A stretch of DNA of 28,843 bases from a virus. The notes under the pieces were generated by a model. That model saw only the letters and a program-made list of their open reading frames with translations, was not told where the DNA came from and did no database searches. The DNA is taken from IMG/VR virus record IMGVR_UViG_3300046492_000397, positions 1 to 28,843 of that record. One strand, given 5' to 3'. A program made the translations under genes and the position numbers. Below, one piece after another: positions 23,099 through 28,843 of the stretch (its first letter is position 1; each line of letters starts with the position of its first letter).

Positions 23099-23530
23099 AT
23101 GCGCTACTGCACCCGCGCCGATATCGGCAACGCCATCCCGGAGATGACGCTGATTCAGCTCTCCAACGATGACCCGGCCGCGATGTCGCCCAACGAGAAC
23201 GTGATCGAGGACGGCGTGCGGCAGGCGGAAGAGTTGGTGGATGGCTACCTTCGGGGCCGTTACAACCTGCCGCTCGATCCGGTGCCGACCGTGCTGCGGG
23301 ATGCGGTTGTGTATCTGGCGCGGCATTGGCTGTATCAGCGCCGCCCCGAGGGCGCGTTGCCGGATGCGGTGAAGGACAGCCGCAAGGACACCATCAAGCT
23401 GTTGGAAAGCATCCGCGATGGCGTGGTGACGCTGGGCATGCCCACCGGCCACGCCGCCCCGGAGCCGGGCGAAATCCGCGTCCGGGCGCGCAAGCCGCGG
23501 TTCGATGCGGACACCTGGGAGCGCTACTGA
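23099..23530 (+). CDS. DUF1320 / Mu gp36-like head-tail protein
   Basis: The protein has 143 aa. The sequence YCTRADIGNAIPEMTLIQLS, then QAEELVDGYLRGRYNLPLDP, VLRDAVVYLARHWLYQRR and GEIRVRARKPRFDADTWERY is the DUF1320 pattern, a head-tail connector family. It lies 3 nt after the capsid stop, and its stop touches the next start (TGATG). Confidence 0.92.
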   Translation: MRYCTRADIGNAIPEMTLIQLSNDDPAAMSPNENVIEDGVRQAEELVDGYLRGRYNLPLDPVPTVLRDAVVYLARHWLYQRRPEGALPDAVKDSRKDTIKLLESIRDGVVTLGMPTGHAAPEPGEIRVRARKPRFDADTWERY

Positions 23531-24018
23531 TGAGCGAGGTGCCGACCAAAACCCAAACCGAGCAGTTGATGGAGGCGATGCTGGAGCGTTTGCGGGGTTC
23601 CTTCAGCGAGGAGCTGATGGTCGAGCTGTTCCCCGAAAACCCGCTTCAGTACCGCCTGAACCACCCACGCGGCGCGATTCTGCTGGCATACGGCAGATCG
23701 ACTTTTGCCGGCTCAGAAAGCACGGATGCCGTGTTTCAGGCCCGAAGCATGACGCTCCGGCTGACGTTGGTGTTCCGCCAACTCAACGGCAAGGACGGCG
23801 TCGTTTCGTATCTCGACCGCATCCGAACCTGCCTCACCGGGTGGCGCGCCCCGCACTGCGACCAAGCGTGCCGCCCGGTTTTCGAACACTTCATCGGCCA
23901 CATGAACGGCGTTTGGCAGTACGCCCAAGACTTCGCCACGCGCTCCACCCAACTGCAGTTGATGACCCCGGAGACCGGGCCGCTTTTGACCGAACCCCGA
24001 TTTGAGGAAATGCAATGA
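23530..24018 (+). CDS. Gp37 family (Mu gp37-like) tail protein
   Basis: The protein has 162 aa from ATG 23530. The sequence ELFPENPLQYRLNHPRGAIL, AYGRSTFAGSESTDAVFQAR and a C-terminal TQLQLMTPETGPLLTEPRFE match the Gp37 family found next to the tail sheath in Mu-like phages. It is probably a head-tail or tail terminator component. It overlaps the sheath start by ATGA. Confidence 0.88.
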   Translation: MSEVPTKTQTEQLMEAMLERLRGSFSEELMVELFPENPLQYRLNHPRGAILLAYGRSTFAGSESTDAVFQARSMTLRLTLVFRQLNGKDGVVSYLDRIRTCLTGWRAPHCDQACRPVFEHFIGHMNGVWQYAQDFATRSTQLQLMTPETGPLLTEPRFEEMQ

Positions 24019-24549
24019 ACCTGACCCGTTACCTCTACAAAGGCCCTCAGAGCGCCGCCTCTCTGCGGGTTGGAGCGCCCACTCAGCGCCCGGATCGATG
24101 ACGCATCGAGCGACGTCAACCTGCTGAACGAAAACGGCATCACCACCGTATTCAACTCATTCGGCACCGGGCTGCGCCTGTGGGGCAACCGGACGGCAGC
24201 CTGGCCGACCGTAACCCACATGCGCAACTTCGAAAACGTGCGGCGTACCAAGGACGTTATCGACGAATCGATCCGCTACAGCTCGCTTCAATTCGTCGAC
24301 CAGCCCGTTACCACGTCGCTGATTACGAGCATTACCGAAAGCGTCAATCTGCTGATCCGCAAGTTGATCGGCGATGAGGCACTGCTCGGCGGCGAATGCT
24401 GGTACGACCCGGCCCGCAACCCGCAAACCGAGTTGGAACTGGGCCATGTGCTGTTCAGCTACAAGCTGGGCATTCCGCTGCCGTTTGAACGCGGCACTTT
24501 TGAAACCGAAATCACCGGGGATTACCTGGTCAACCTGGGGGCACAGTAA
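24015..24549 (+). pseudogene. tail sheath gene with large internal deletion and frameshift
   Basis: The authentic start (ATG 24015, MNLTRYLYKGP) reads 28 codons and stops at 24099-24101. A second frame from about 24070 carries only the C-terminal third of a Mu gpL-like sheath: DDASSDVNLLNENGITTVFN, RRTKDVIDESIRYSSLQFVD, ending GDYLVNLGAQ. A normal sheath is about 400-500 aa, so roughly 250-330 codons have been lost between about 24070 and 24090, out of frame. Without sheath, no contractile tail can form. The ending overlaps the tube gene start (TAATG). Confidence 0.88.
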
Positions 24550-25073
24550 TGGCCGGCTTCAGCGCTCACCGCATTTCCAACGCCAACATTTACCTCGACG
24601 GTGCAAGCTTCTTCGGCAAGGTGGAAGAGGTCGACCTCGGCTCTATCAAAACCGTGACTAGCGATTTTCAGGGGCTCGGGATGGTCGGCCTGATCGAGCT
24701 GCCGGACGGCATCGATAAGCTGGAGGGTAAGTTCGTCTGGAACAGCCTGTACTACGAAGCGGCCAGCAAACTGGTTACGCCATTCAAGAGCGTCCAGTTG
24801 CAGTGCCGCAACAACGTTCAAGTGTTCAACAGCGCCGGCCTCGTCGAGGAGTTGGCGCTGGTTACTACGATGACCATTACCGGCAAGGAGTATCAGCTCG
24901 GCGGGCATAAGCCGCGCGACCCTACCAAGTACGAAACTCCGTTTTCGGCAACGTACGTGCGTCAGGTTCTGAACGGGCAGGAAATCGTCTTGCTGGATTG
25001 GCTGGCCAACATCTTCAAGGTTGGCGGGCAGGATCAGTTGTCGAAATATCGGCAGAATATTGGGCAGGCTTGA
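24549..25073 (+). CDS. major tail tube protein (Mu gpM / P2 FII-like)
   Basis: The protein has 174 aa. The sequence RISNANIYLDGASFFGKVEE, VTSDFQGLGMVGLIELPDGI, DKLEGKFVWNSLYYEAASKL and the C-terminal NGQEIVLLDWLANIFKVGGQ match the contractile-tail tube family. It forms the inner tube around which the sheath contracts. The gene looks intact, although sheath and tape measure are broken. Confidence 0.92.
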   Translation: MAGFSAHRISNANIYLDGASFFGKVEEVDLGSIKTVTSDFQGLGMVGLIELPDGIDKLEGKFVWNSLYYEAASKLVTPFKSVQLQCRNNVQVFNSAGLVEELALVTTMTITGKEYQLGGHKPRDPTKYETPFSATYVRQVLNGQEIVLLDWLANIFKVGGQDQLSKYRQNIGQA

Positions 25074-25123
25074 CCAGCGAATCGAAAGGCGCCGCTGGTT
25101 AGAGCAATGGAGTTTACGTGGGC

Positions 25124-25163
25124 AAAACGCCGCTTCTCCCAATGGGAAGGCGGCGTTTTTTTG
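25124..25163 (+). terminator. Rho-independent terminator after the tail tube gene
   Basis: AACGCCGCTTCTCCC, loop, GGGAAGGCGGCGTT and then seven T form a strong stem with T-tract, about 55 nt after the tube stop. It separates the head/tube operon from the YfbU cargo gene. Confidence 0.8.
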
Positions 25164-25241
25164 GCCGCAACAAGTGTTTGAGGTTCGGCCATTGTGGGGG
25201 TTTTTCGTTGTGGTTGCTCGTATTCATAAATAGGATGTGTT

Positions 25242-25267
25242 GCGGCCATATGATGCCGCGTATTTTT
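25242..25267 (+). promoter_or_regulatory. small hairpin plus T-run just before the YfbU gene
   Basis: GCGGC (25242-25246), eight-base loop, GCCGC (25255-25259) and then GTATTTTTT form a short terminator-like structure ending only about 14 nt before the YfbU start codon. An AT-rich stretch upstream (TATTCATAAATAGG, from 25221) could hold the promoter. The hairpin may attenuate the gene. Confidence 0.4.
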
Positions 25268-25280
25268 TAGGGATAAAAAG

Positions 25281-25817
25281 ATGGAATTTTCCGGAAAAGA
25301 TCAGCTGCTGTTTACGCTGCTCACTGACATTCATAAGGCCCTCAATATCAAAGACTCTGATATTGACCCCGACTTCGTCCAGCGCATGGTGCGCGATGGA
25401 GAAGGCTGGGCGTTGGGGCACGCTTACCCGACCATGTTTCTGCGTGAAGAAACGCCTCCAGAAGTCAAATATGTCATGGATGTTTTGGATCTGTGGCAAA
25501 TCCTTGAGTTCGGCTATAAGAATTTGACAGACGTGGAACGCGCCCAGCTGGATTTCTCGGCAGACGCTGTAATTTTCCCAGGTTTCGACGGCAACAATGA
25601 GAGTGAGCTGCTTTCTATTGCGCACGTCCTCACCGAGGATCTTGGCAAGTGGGAGCATTTCAAGGGGCGGATCAAAAACTCGCATATGCCTACGACAGAA
25701 ACTTACAAACGCATGCTGGCAGAGCTGGAAGTCCAGCGCGATGAGTATTCGTACGAGCTGAGCGCTGAGCAGTTGCAAGCAGTCATGCGTTCAAGAATTC
25801 ATTCAGATAGCCGGTGA
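25281..25817 (+). CDS. YfbU-family protein (cargo)
   Basis: The protein has 178 aa. Residues about 75-165 match the E. coli YfbU fold in order: a helix with YVMDVLDLWQILEFGYKNLT, then VIFPGFDGNNESELLSIAHV, a segment ending DLGKWEHFKGR, then PTTETYKRMLAELEV and a C-terminal ELSAEQLQAVM. YfbU is a conserved helical protein of poorly known role, linked to cell death in E. coli. It has its own terminators before and after and lower GC than the phage genes, and it breaks the tube-to-chaperone order normal for Mu. It is therefore probably an acquired gene. AGGGATA lies about 9 nt upstream of the ATG. Confidence 0.82.
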   Translation: MEFSGKDQLLFTLLTDIHKALNIKDSDIDPDFVQRMVRDGEGWALGHAYPTMFLREETPPEVKYVMDVLDLWQILEFGYKNLTDVERAQLDFSADAVIFPGFDGNNESELLSIAHVLTEDLGKWEHFKGRIKNSHMPTTETYKRMLAELEVQRDEYSYELSAEQLQAVMRSRIHSDSR

Positions 25818-25851
25818 TTCGTCACCTCCGTTAGATGGAAGATCCAGAGCC

Positions 25852-25876
25852 CCGCCAAGTGCGGGGCTTCTCTTTA
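25852..25876 (+). terminator. Rho-independent terminator after the YfbU gene
   Basis: AGCCCCGC, loop CAAGT, GCGGGGCT and then TCTCTTT form a strong 8-bp stem with a T-rich tail. The tail runs into late promoter copy 3, so the end of the cargo unit and the start of the tail operon abut. Confidence 0.72.
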
Positions 25877-25916
25877 AAGTCGATTAAAAGTCAGCGCCAC
25901 GGCCGGGTGCGATGCT
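25870..25916 (+). promoter_or_regulatory. late promoter element, copy 3 (tail operon)
   Basis: The element at 25870-25890 differs from copies 1 and 2 at one base only (G for C in the spacer: TTTAA-AGTCGA-TTAAA). GATGCT (25911-25916) lies 20 nt downstream, at the same offset as the other two -10 candidates. Confidence 0.65.
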
Positions 25917-25955
25917 CAGTGCTCTTTTAGAGCAATCCAATCTGGAGCATCAAAG

Positions 25956-26270
25956 ATGGCCGACGAACTCAGCTTCACCCTCAAATTCCCCGTCAAAGGT
26001 GGCGATGGCGCCACGATCAAAAAATTGCCGATCAAGCGCCTGAAGCGCAAAGACATCAGCACCGCTCAAGCTGTTACGAAAGACGAAGGCGCGATGGAAG
26101 ATTTGCTCATTGCAAAGATGCTGGGCGTCGCTCTGGAAGATCTCGGCGAGTTCGATATCGCCGATTCGAAGTTAGCCACCGAGGTGTTGCGGGAAATGGC
26201 TAGCGGAGGAGACCTTGCTGCAGTCTTGGGACGAAGCGCTGCTGCTGGTGCTGAGGCTCCAGCCGTCTGA
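25956..26270 (+). CDS. tail assembly chaperone (gpE-like, Mu gp41 position)
   Basis: The protein has 104 aa. The sequence LSFTLKFPVKGGDGATIKKL, then LPIKRLKRKDISTAQAVTK and LLIAKMLGVALEDLGEFDIA, belongs to the small tail-chaperone family that precedes the tape measure in contractile phages. It binds the tape measure during tail assembly. GGAG lies about 9-10 nt upstream of the ATG. A second product can be reached by a frame change in its last 30 codons. Confidence 0.85.
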   Translation: MADELSFTLKFPVKGGDGATIKKLPIKRLKRKDISTAQAVTKDEGAMEDLLIAKMLGVALEDLGEFDIADSKLATEVLREMASGGDLAAVLGRSAAAGAEAPAV

Positions 26271-26373
26271 AATCAGGCGGCTGGACATGGCGGAGTATTG
26301 GCGTTGGGTGGAAACCTGCAGGCGTGAGATCAACCGGCGGATCGAACTCGCCGATAAAGCGAGCGGCCGATAA
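26215..26373 (+). CDS. GpE-like second tail chaperone frame (frameshift or TTG start)
   Basis: The +1 (equal to -2) frame relative to the chaperone is open from 26176 to a stop at 26371-26373. It encodes LLQSWDEALLLVLRLQPSEI, RRLDMAEYWRWVETCRREIN and so on, a GpE-type sequence. In Mu and P2 this second frame is fused to the first by programmed frameshifting, with a -2 shift reported for Mu. GGAGGAG (26205-26211) could stimulate slippage or act as a ribosome site for TTG 26215. Both routes fit the sequence. Confidence 0.7.
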   Translation: MLQSWDEALLLVLRLQPSEIRRLDMAEYWRWVETCRREINRRIELADKASGR

Positions 26374-26596
26374 CCGCGACCAGCGCAACTACCACTCCCG
26401 CCAACCAAGCGCCGCCCGCTGCGACAGGGGCGGCTACCGAAGCCAGCAATGGCAAGCCGACGCAGAACACGACGACCGCAGCCCACAACGGCAAGTGAGC
26501 CAGGCAAAGCCAGGCGAGACCAATCACACCGGCGCCGATGGCCAGTGCATACAGAAAATTGGCGGTGCGTAGAGCGGCTTTTTCAAACATGCCCAT
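26330..26596 (-). CDS. antisense small membrane protein, hypothetical
   Basis: The protein has 88 aa with about three hydrophobic helices (FLYALAIGAGVIGLAWLCLA; LWAAVVVFCVGLPLLASVAA; AWLAGVVVALVAVIG) and a basic end (RSLYRRVRSAG). It fills the 238-nt space between the GpE frame and the tape measure, where the plus strand has no gene, and overlaps the 3' end of the GpE frame. No clear ribosome site is seen. A role in exclusion or membrane modification is possible only by analogy with small prophage membrane proteins. Confidence 0.55.
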   Translation of the reverse strand: MGMFEKAALRTANFLYALAIGAGVIGLAWLCLAHLPLWAAVVVFCVGLPLLASVAAPVAAGGAWLAGVVVALVAVIGRSLYRRVRSAG

Positions 26597-26611
26597 AGCG
26601 TAGCAAACTTT

Positions 26612-27442
26612 ATGGCTAACGAAGTACTGGTTGGACTAAAGATCGGCGCCGTCGTTTCCGGCAGCCTCAGCGCCGCTTTCGGCTCGGCTAAATCGACCGT
26701 ACAGCAGCTCGGCCGCGCTACTGACGGCCTCACCGCAAAGCAAAAACTCATCGGCACCGAACTCTCCGCCGCCCTCGCAAGGGGCGGCACGGGCGTCGAG
26801 CGGCTACGCCGGCAATACGACCTGGTGGGCCGCTCAATCGACCAACTCAAGGTCAAGCAAGACCGCCTTACCGCAAGTATTGCGCGGGGCGAAACACTCA
26901 AAAACAAACGCGGCGAGCTGCGCGGGCAGGCGTTGGAGGTGGCCGGTACAGGCGCAGCGCTTGGCGCACCCATTGTTCAATCAATGCGCACGGCTATCGA
27001 GTTCCAAGACCAGACCCGCGATATCGCGATCACTGGCGGCTTCGATGAAGCGCAGGAGAAAGGCCTCAGCGATGTCATGCGCGGGGCCGCGCTGAGGTGG
27101 AACCAGACTCAATCCGACGTGGCCAAGGGCACCGCCGTGTTGATTGCCGGCGGCATTTCCAACGTCAAGGAGCTGGAAGCGTATGCCCCGGTGATGGCCA
27201 AAACGGCGACCGCAACACGGGCAAGCATGGACGATCTTGGCTTGGTGGCCATCGCGCTGAATGACAACTTGGGCATTGGCGCGGCCGGACTTGAGCGTTC
27301 CATGAACATGCTGGCGTTTGCCGGCAAGAGCGGCCAGTTCGAACTTGCGGACATGGCCAAATGGCTACCCGCCGGACGCGGTACCGCGCACTGTCGCTGC
27401 TTGGGCCATCACCGGCCGCACTCCTCGGGAAGCCGCCGATAG
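26612..27442 (+). pseudogene. tail tape measure protein, truncated
   Basis: About 250 residues match the start of a Mu-type tape measure: VLVGLKIGAVVSGSLSAAFG, AKSTVQQLGRATDGLTAKQ, then the TP901-like part AIEFQDQTRDIAITGGFDEA and MNMLAFAGKSGQFELADMAK. The family is usually 700 aa or more. After WLPA (about 27370) the frame runs into unrelated residues and stops at 27440-27442. The fusion point joins it to the remnant at 27375-27629. A tape measure of this size could not set a functional tail length. Confidence 0.88.
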
Positions 27443-27629
27443 CATTTTGGTCGAAGCGGCACAGTACGCAGAAGTGCTGTACCGGATTCGGGAACGTCGA
27501 CTTGAGGCGAAAGAGCTGATCAAAGAGAAGCTCGCCGGGGGCGCAATCGAGGAAGCCAAACAAATCGCTGACGAAGCCATCAAGGCCATTCAAGCGGCGA
27601 TTACCGGCGTTGGAAACGCAAAGGGTTGA
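27375..27629 (+). pseudogene. C-terminal remnant of a late tail-region protein
   Basis: In another frame than the tape measure, about 84 codons remain without a start: VAAWAITGRTPREAADSILV, AQYAEVLYRIRERRLEAKEL and EEAKQIADEAIKAIQAAITG. It is a helical sequence, probably the end of a gene from the distal tail region whose 5' part was lost with the deletion. An ORF can be drawn from 27318, but its first 18-19 codons are tape-measure DNA read out of frame. I cannot name the protein. Confidence 0.65.
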
Positions 27630-27631
27630 AG

Positions 27632-28080
27632 ATGCATGCCATTAGTCTTTTGTTCAGCAGCTCTTACAGCCCGGCAGGGGCGTTGATACGCACTGTTACC
27701 TGGTCGCGTTGGAGCCACGTGGCACTGGTTGCGAAAGACGAAGTGATTGAGGCTGCCCCGTTTTACGGCGTCCGACAGATCAAGCTCGATGACGCTATGA
27801 ACCGCGCTCGGGACTTTGTTCTCGTTAATCTCCCGGCCCGCGTCCCTCAACGGATCATCGACGCCGGACGTAGCCAACTCGGCAAGCCCTATGACTGGAC
27901 AGCCGTTTGCGGCCTCGGCCTGCGCCGTGACTGGCAGGAGCGTGACGCTTGGTTTTGTTCCGAGTTGATCACTTGGGCGGCCGAAGCGGGAGAACCGTGG
28001 TGCCGCTGTGAGAGTCTGCGCCGGTAACGCCGCAGCACCTATGGATGCTTCCGCCCGTGGGCGAGCTTTGTACTGGGTGA
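27632..28080 (+). pseudogene. permuted NlpC/P60-like (YiiX/YebB-type) protein, frameshifted at the 3' end
   Basis: The open frame gives 132 aa from ATG 27632. WSRWSHVALVAKDEVIEAAP carries the catalytic-type His and DAWFCSELITWAAEAG the Cys, the permuted papain-like pattern. It stops at 28025-28027, but the +2 frame goes on as VTPQHLWMLPPVGELCTG to a stop at 28078-28080, which is how this family usually ends (RRVTPQHLW). One lost G near 28022-28025 explains this. The catalytic residues remain, so partial activity is possible. It could also be a sequencing error. Confidence 0.75.
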
Positions 28081-28093
28081 AAAAAGAGGGCGA

Positions 28094-28123
28094 CCGGTTC
28101 AGGTGTTCGAGCACCTGATCCGG
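28094..28123. repeat. long hairpin near the right end
   Basis: CCGGTTCAGGTG (28094-28105), loop TTCGAG, CACCTGATCCGG (28112-28123) pair at 11 of 12 positions. There is no T-run, so it is not a classical terminator. It lies 14 nt after the restored stop of the last phage gene. The surrounding 28081-28235 has no gene that I can support. Confidence 0.6.
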
Positions 28124-28235
28124 CCGCCAATAGGCAGATGTAGCCTGTGCCGACTGCAAAGGTTGTCCTCAAGATCCTGATTTAGCGACATGGGAGCCGG
28201 CCGTATCGAACAGGCGATTGTCAGGGTGAAACGAC

Positions 28236-28261
28236 GAAGACCCCGCGATGGGCCTTCTTTA
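28236..28261 (+). terminator. Rho-independent terminator at the right end of the prophage
   Basis: GAAGACCC (28236-28243), loop CGCGAT, GGGCCTTC (28250-28257) and then TTTA make a stem with one mismatch. It would end late transcription before the right end and lpxH. Confidence 0.6.
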
Positions 28262-28264
28262 TGC

Positions 28265-28295
28265 AATTCTTTTGCACTATGCGAAAATTTTTTCA
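28265..28295. other. candidate right end with transposase-box-like repeats
   Basis: Read inward from 28295 (minus strand), TGAAAAAATTTTCGCAT is followed by AGTGCAAAAGAA and then TTGCATAAAGAAG. The left end reads TGTAATTCAGTTGCAGCC and then AGTGCAATAAGAAG. The shared AGTGCAA(T)AAGAA box at nearly equal distance (17 and 18 nt) suggests transposase binding sites. The exact terminus is uncertain, since no target duplication is seen. Confidence 0.4.
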
Positions 28296-28312
28296 AGTTC
28301 ATTTATCGCGCA

Positions 28313-28843
28313 TCAAAGCCCGAATTTTTCGCGCCGCGCATCATGCGGCAATGCCAGCGGTGGGGCGAAATCGAACGGCGCCAGCGCATAGCCGCTCTCA
28401 TCCACCTGCAACGCCCAACCCTGACGATCCCAATCCCCCAGCACAATCCGCTTCGCCGCTTCATCACCAATCTGCAACTTGTGAATCGCCGGGCGATGGG
28501 TGTGGCCGTGGATCAGGGTTTTCACGCCAAACTCCTGCATGATCCGCGGAATCTCCTCTGGCGTGACATCAACAATGTCATTGGCCTTCATCCGCGTCTG
28601 CGCCTTGCTCTCGCTGCGCAGTTTGCGCGCCAGTTTATGGCGGCTGCTCAGCGGTAGATTGCGCAGGATAAACAGCGTGACCGGATTGCGCAGATAGCGG
28701 CGCAGCTTCATATAGCCGACGTCGCGGGTGCAGAGGCTGTCGCCGTGCATCAACAGCACCGGCTCGCCGTAGAACTGCACGACACTCGGGTCTTTCAGCA
28801 GCGTGCAGCCGGCTTCTTTGCAGAACGCCTTGCCGAGCATAAA
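28313..28843 (-). CDS. lpxH: UDP-2,3-diacylglucosamine hydrolase, 3' part
   Basis: The frame is open to the window edge and the gene starts outside. Visible motifs: [44 protein letters not shown] and [16 protein letters not shown], the calcineurin-like metal-binding and substrate residues of LpxH. The enzyme cuts UDP-2,3-diacylglucosamine to lipid X in lipid A synthesis at the inner membrane. The stop is at 28313-28315, only about 18 nt beyond the estimated prophage end, so the insertion did not disrupt the coding part seen here but replaced its downstream context. Confidence 0.95.
   Translation of the reverse strand, partial: FMLGKAFCKEAGCTLLKDPSVVQFYGEPVLLMHGDSLCTRDVGYMKLRRYLRNPVTLFILRNLPLSSRHKLARKLRSESKAQTRMKANDIVDVTPEEIPRIMQEFGVKTLIHGHTHRPAIHKLQIGDEAAKRIVLGDWDRQGWALQVDESGYALAPFDFAPPLALPHDARREKFGL

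Larger units (their letters stand above)
1318..28295. mobile_element. Mu-like (transposable) prophage, defective
   Basis: The region holds a MuA-like DD35E transposase, MuB-like ATPase, GemA, Mor, a repressor with a Ner-like partner, and Mu-ordered head genes (gp25 to gp37). The ends given are an estimate. A TGTAATTC start at 1318 and a TTTTTTCA end at 28295 both place a TGCAA(T/A)-type box about 17-18 nt inside the end. The box is TGCAATAAGAAG on the left and, read inward, TGCAAAAGAA on the right. No 5-bp target duplication was found at these or nearby TG/CA dinucleotides. The true ends may therefore differ by some tens of bases, or one end may be rearranged. The tail region carries large deletions. 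Confidence 0.85.

Noticed and set aside
22355-23452. 365-aa minus-strand ORF opposite capsid and gp36 genes
   Set aside because: Histidine- and arginine-rich low-complexity translation typical of an antisense frame; the plus strand has strong family matches.
11816-27629. Tailocin (R-type bacteriocin) instead of prophage
   Set aside because: A full set of head, portal and terminase genes is present while sheath, tape measure and fibres are broken, the opposite of a tailocin.
28125-28228. Possible Com-like zinc peptide (CADCKGC) near the right end
   Set aside because: It has no start codon in frame, an upstream stop at the start of the segment, and no match to the Com Cys pattern.
1-28843. 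tRNA genes, CRISPR arrays, IS elements
   Set aside because: No tRNA-like cloverleaf, no regular spaced repeat array and no second transposase were seen in reading both strands.

Overview
The window is host chromosome interrupted by a transposable (Mu-like) prophage. High GC, the protein sequences, an LpxH-type UDP-2,3-diacylglucosamine hydrolase at the right edge and a DHA2-type MFS exporter at the left edge all suggest a Pseudomonas, probably of the P. fluorescens group. This assignment rests on recognition, not on a search.

Layout. (1) 2-1051: 3' part of a host MFS exporter, then an intergenic inverted repeat (1061-1208). (2) About 1318 to about 28295: the prophage. Its left half (1359-9388) is a leftward early operon of 12 genes. 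In order of transcription these are a CII-like regulator, an IclR-type winged helix protein, a coiled-coil protein, a MuA-like DD35E transposase, a MuB-like AAA ATPase, several small hypotheticals, DUF3164 and DUF2786 proteins, GemA and a Mor-type activator. (3) 9430-10460: the control region. It holds a small rightward gene, a leftward Ner/gp16-type DNA-binding protein and a rightward Cro/CI-type repressor, with operator-like repeats. (4) 10463-11704: a low-GC immunity/cargo block with a zinc-ribbon two-TM protein, a 62-aa hydrophilic protein and a SLATT-like two-TM protein. (5) 11816-27629: rightward late genes in Mu order. These are lysis (endolysin, holin, nested Rz/Rz1), DksA-like zinc finger, gp25-27, TerL, portal, gpF, gpG, protease with nested scaffold, decoration, major capsid, gp36, gp37, sheath, tube, chaperone pair and tape measure. 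(6) 28313-28843: host lpxH, partial.

Two cargo genes interrupt the late block. A HEPN/RES-type NAD-degrading protein on the opposite strand lies between gpG and the protease. A YfbU-family protein lies between the tube and the tail chaperone. A near-identical 21-bp element (consensus TCTTTAAAnTCGATTAAAAG) occurs three times, each immediately after a cargo block and immediately before a late operon. In all three, a hexamer of form NANNNT lies exactly 20 nt downstream. These are best read as Mor/C-type activated late promoters.

The prophage is defective as a phage. The sheath gene has lost its middle. The tape measure is cut at about residue 250 and joined to a remnant. All baseplate and fibre genes are missing, and the last gene (a permuted NlpC/P60-like enzyme) is frameshifted. 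Early, immunity, head and cargo genes look intact.

The most interesting lead is the repressor/zinc-ribbon pair. The repressor C-terminus and the N-terminus of the next protein share the motif NRVAGRD(F/Y). This could be a homotypic interaction motif coupling the lysogeny switch to a membrane effector.
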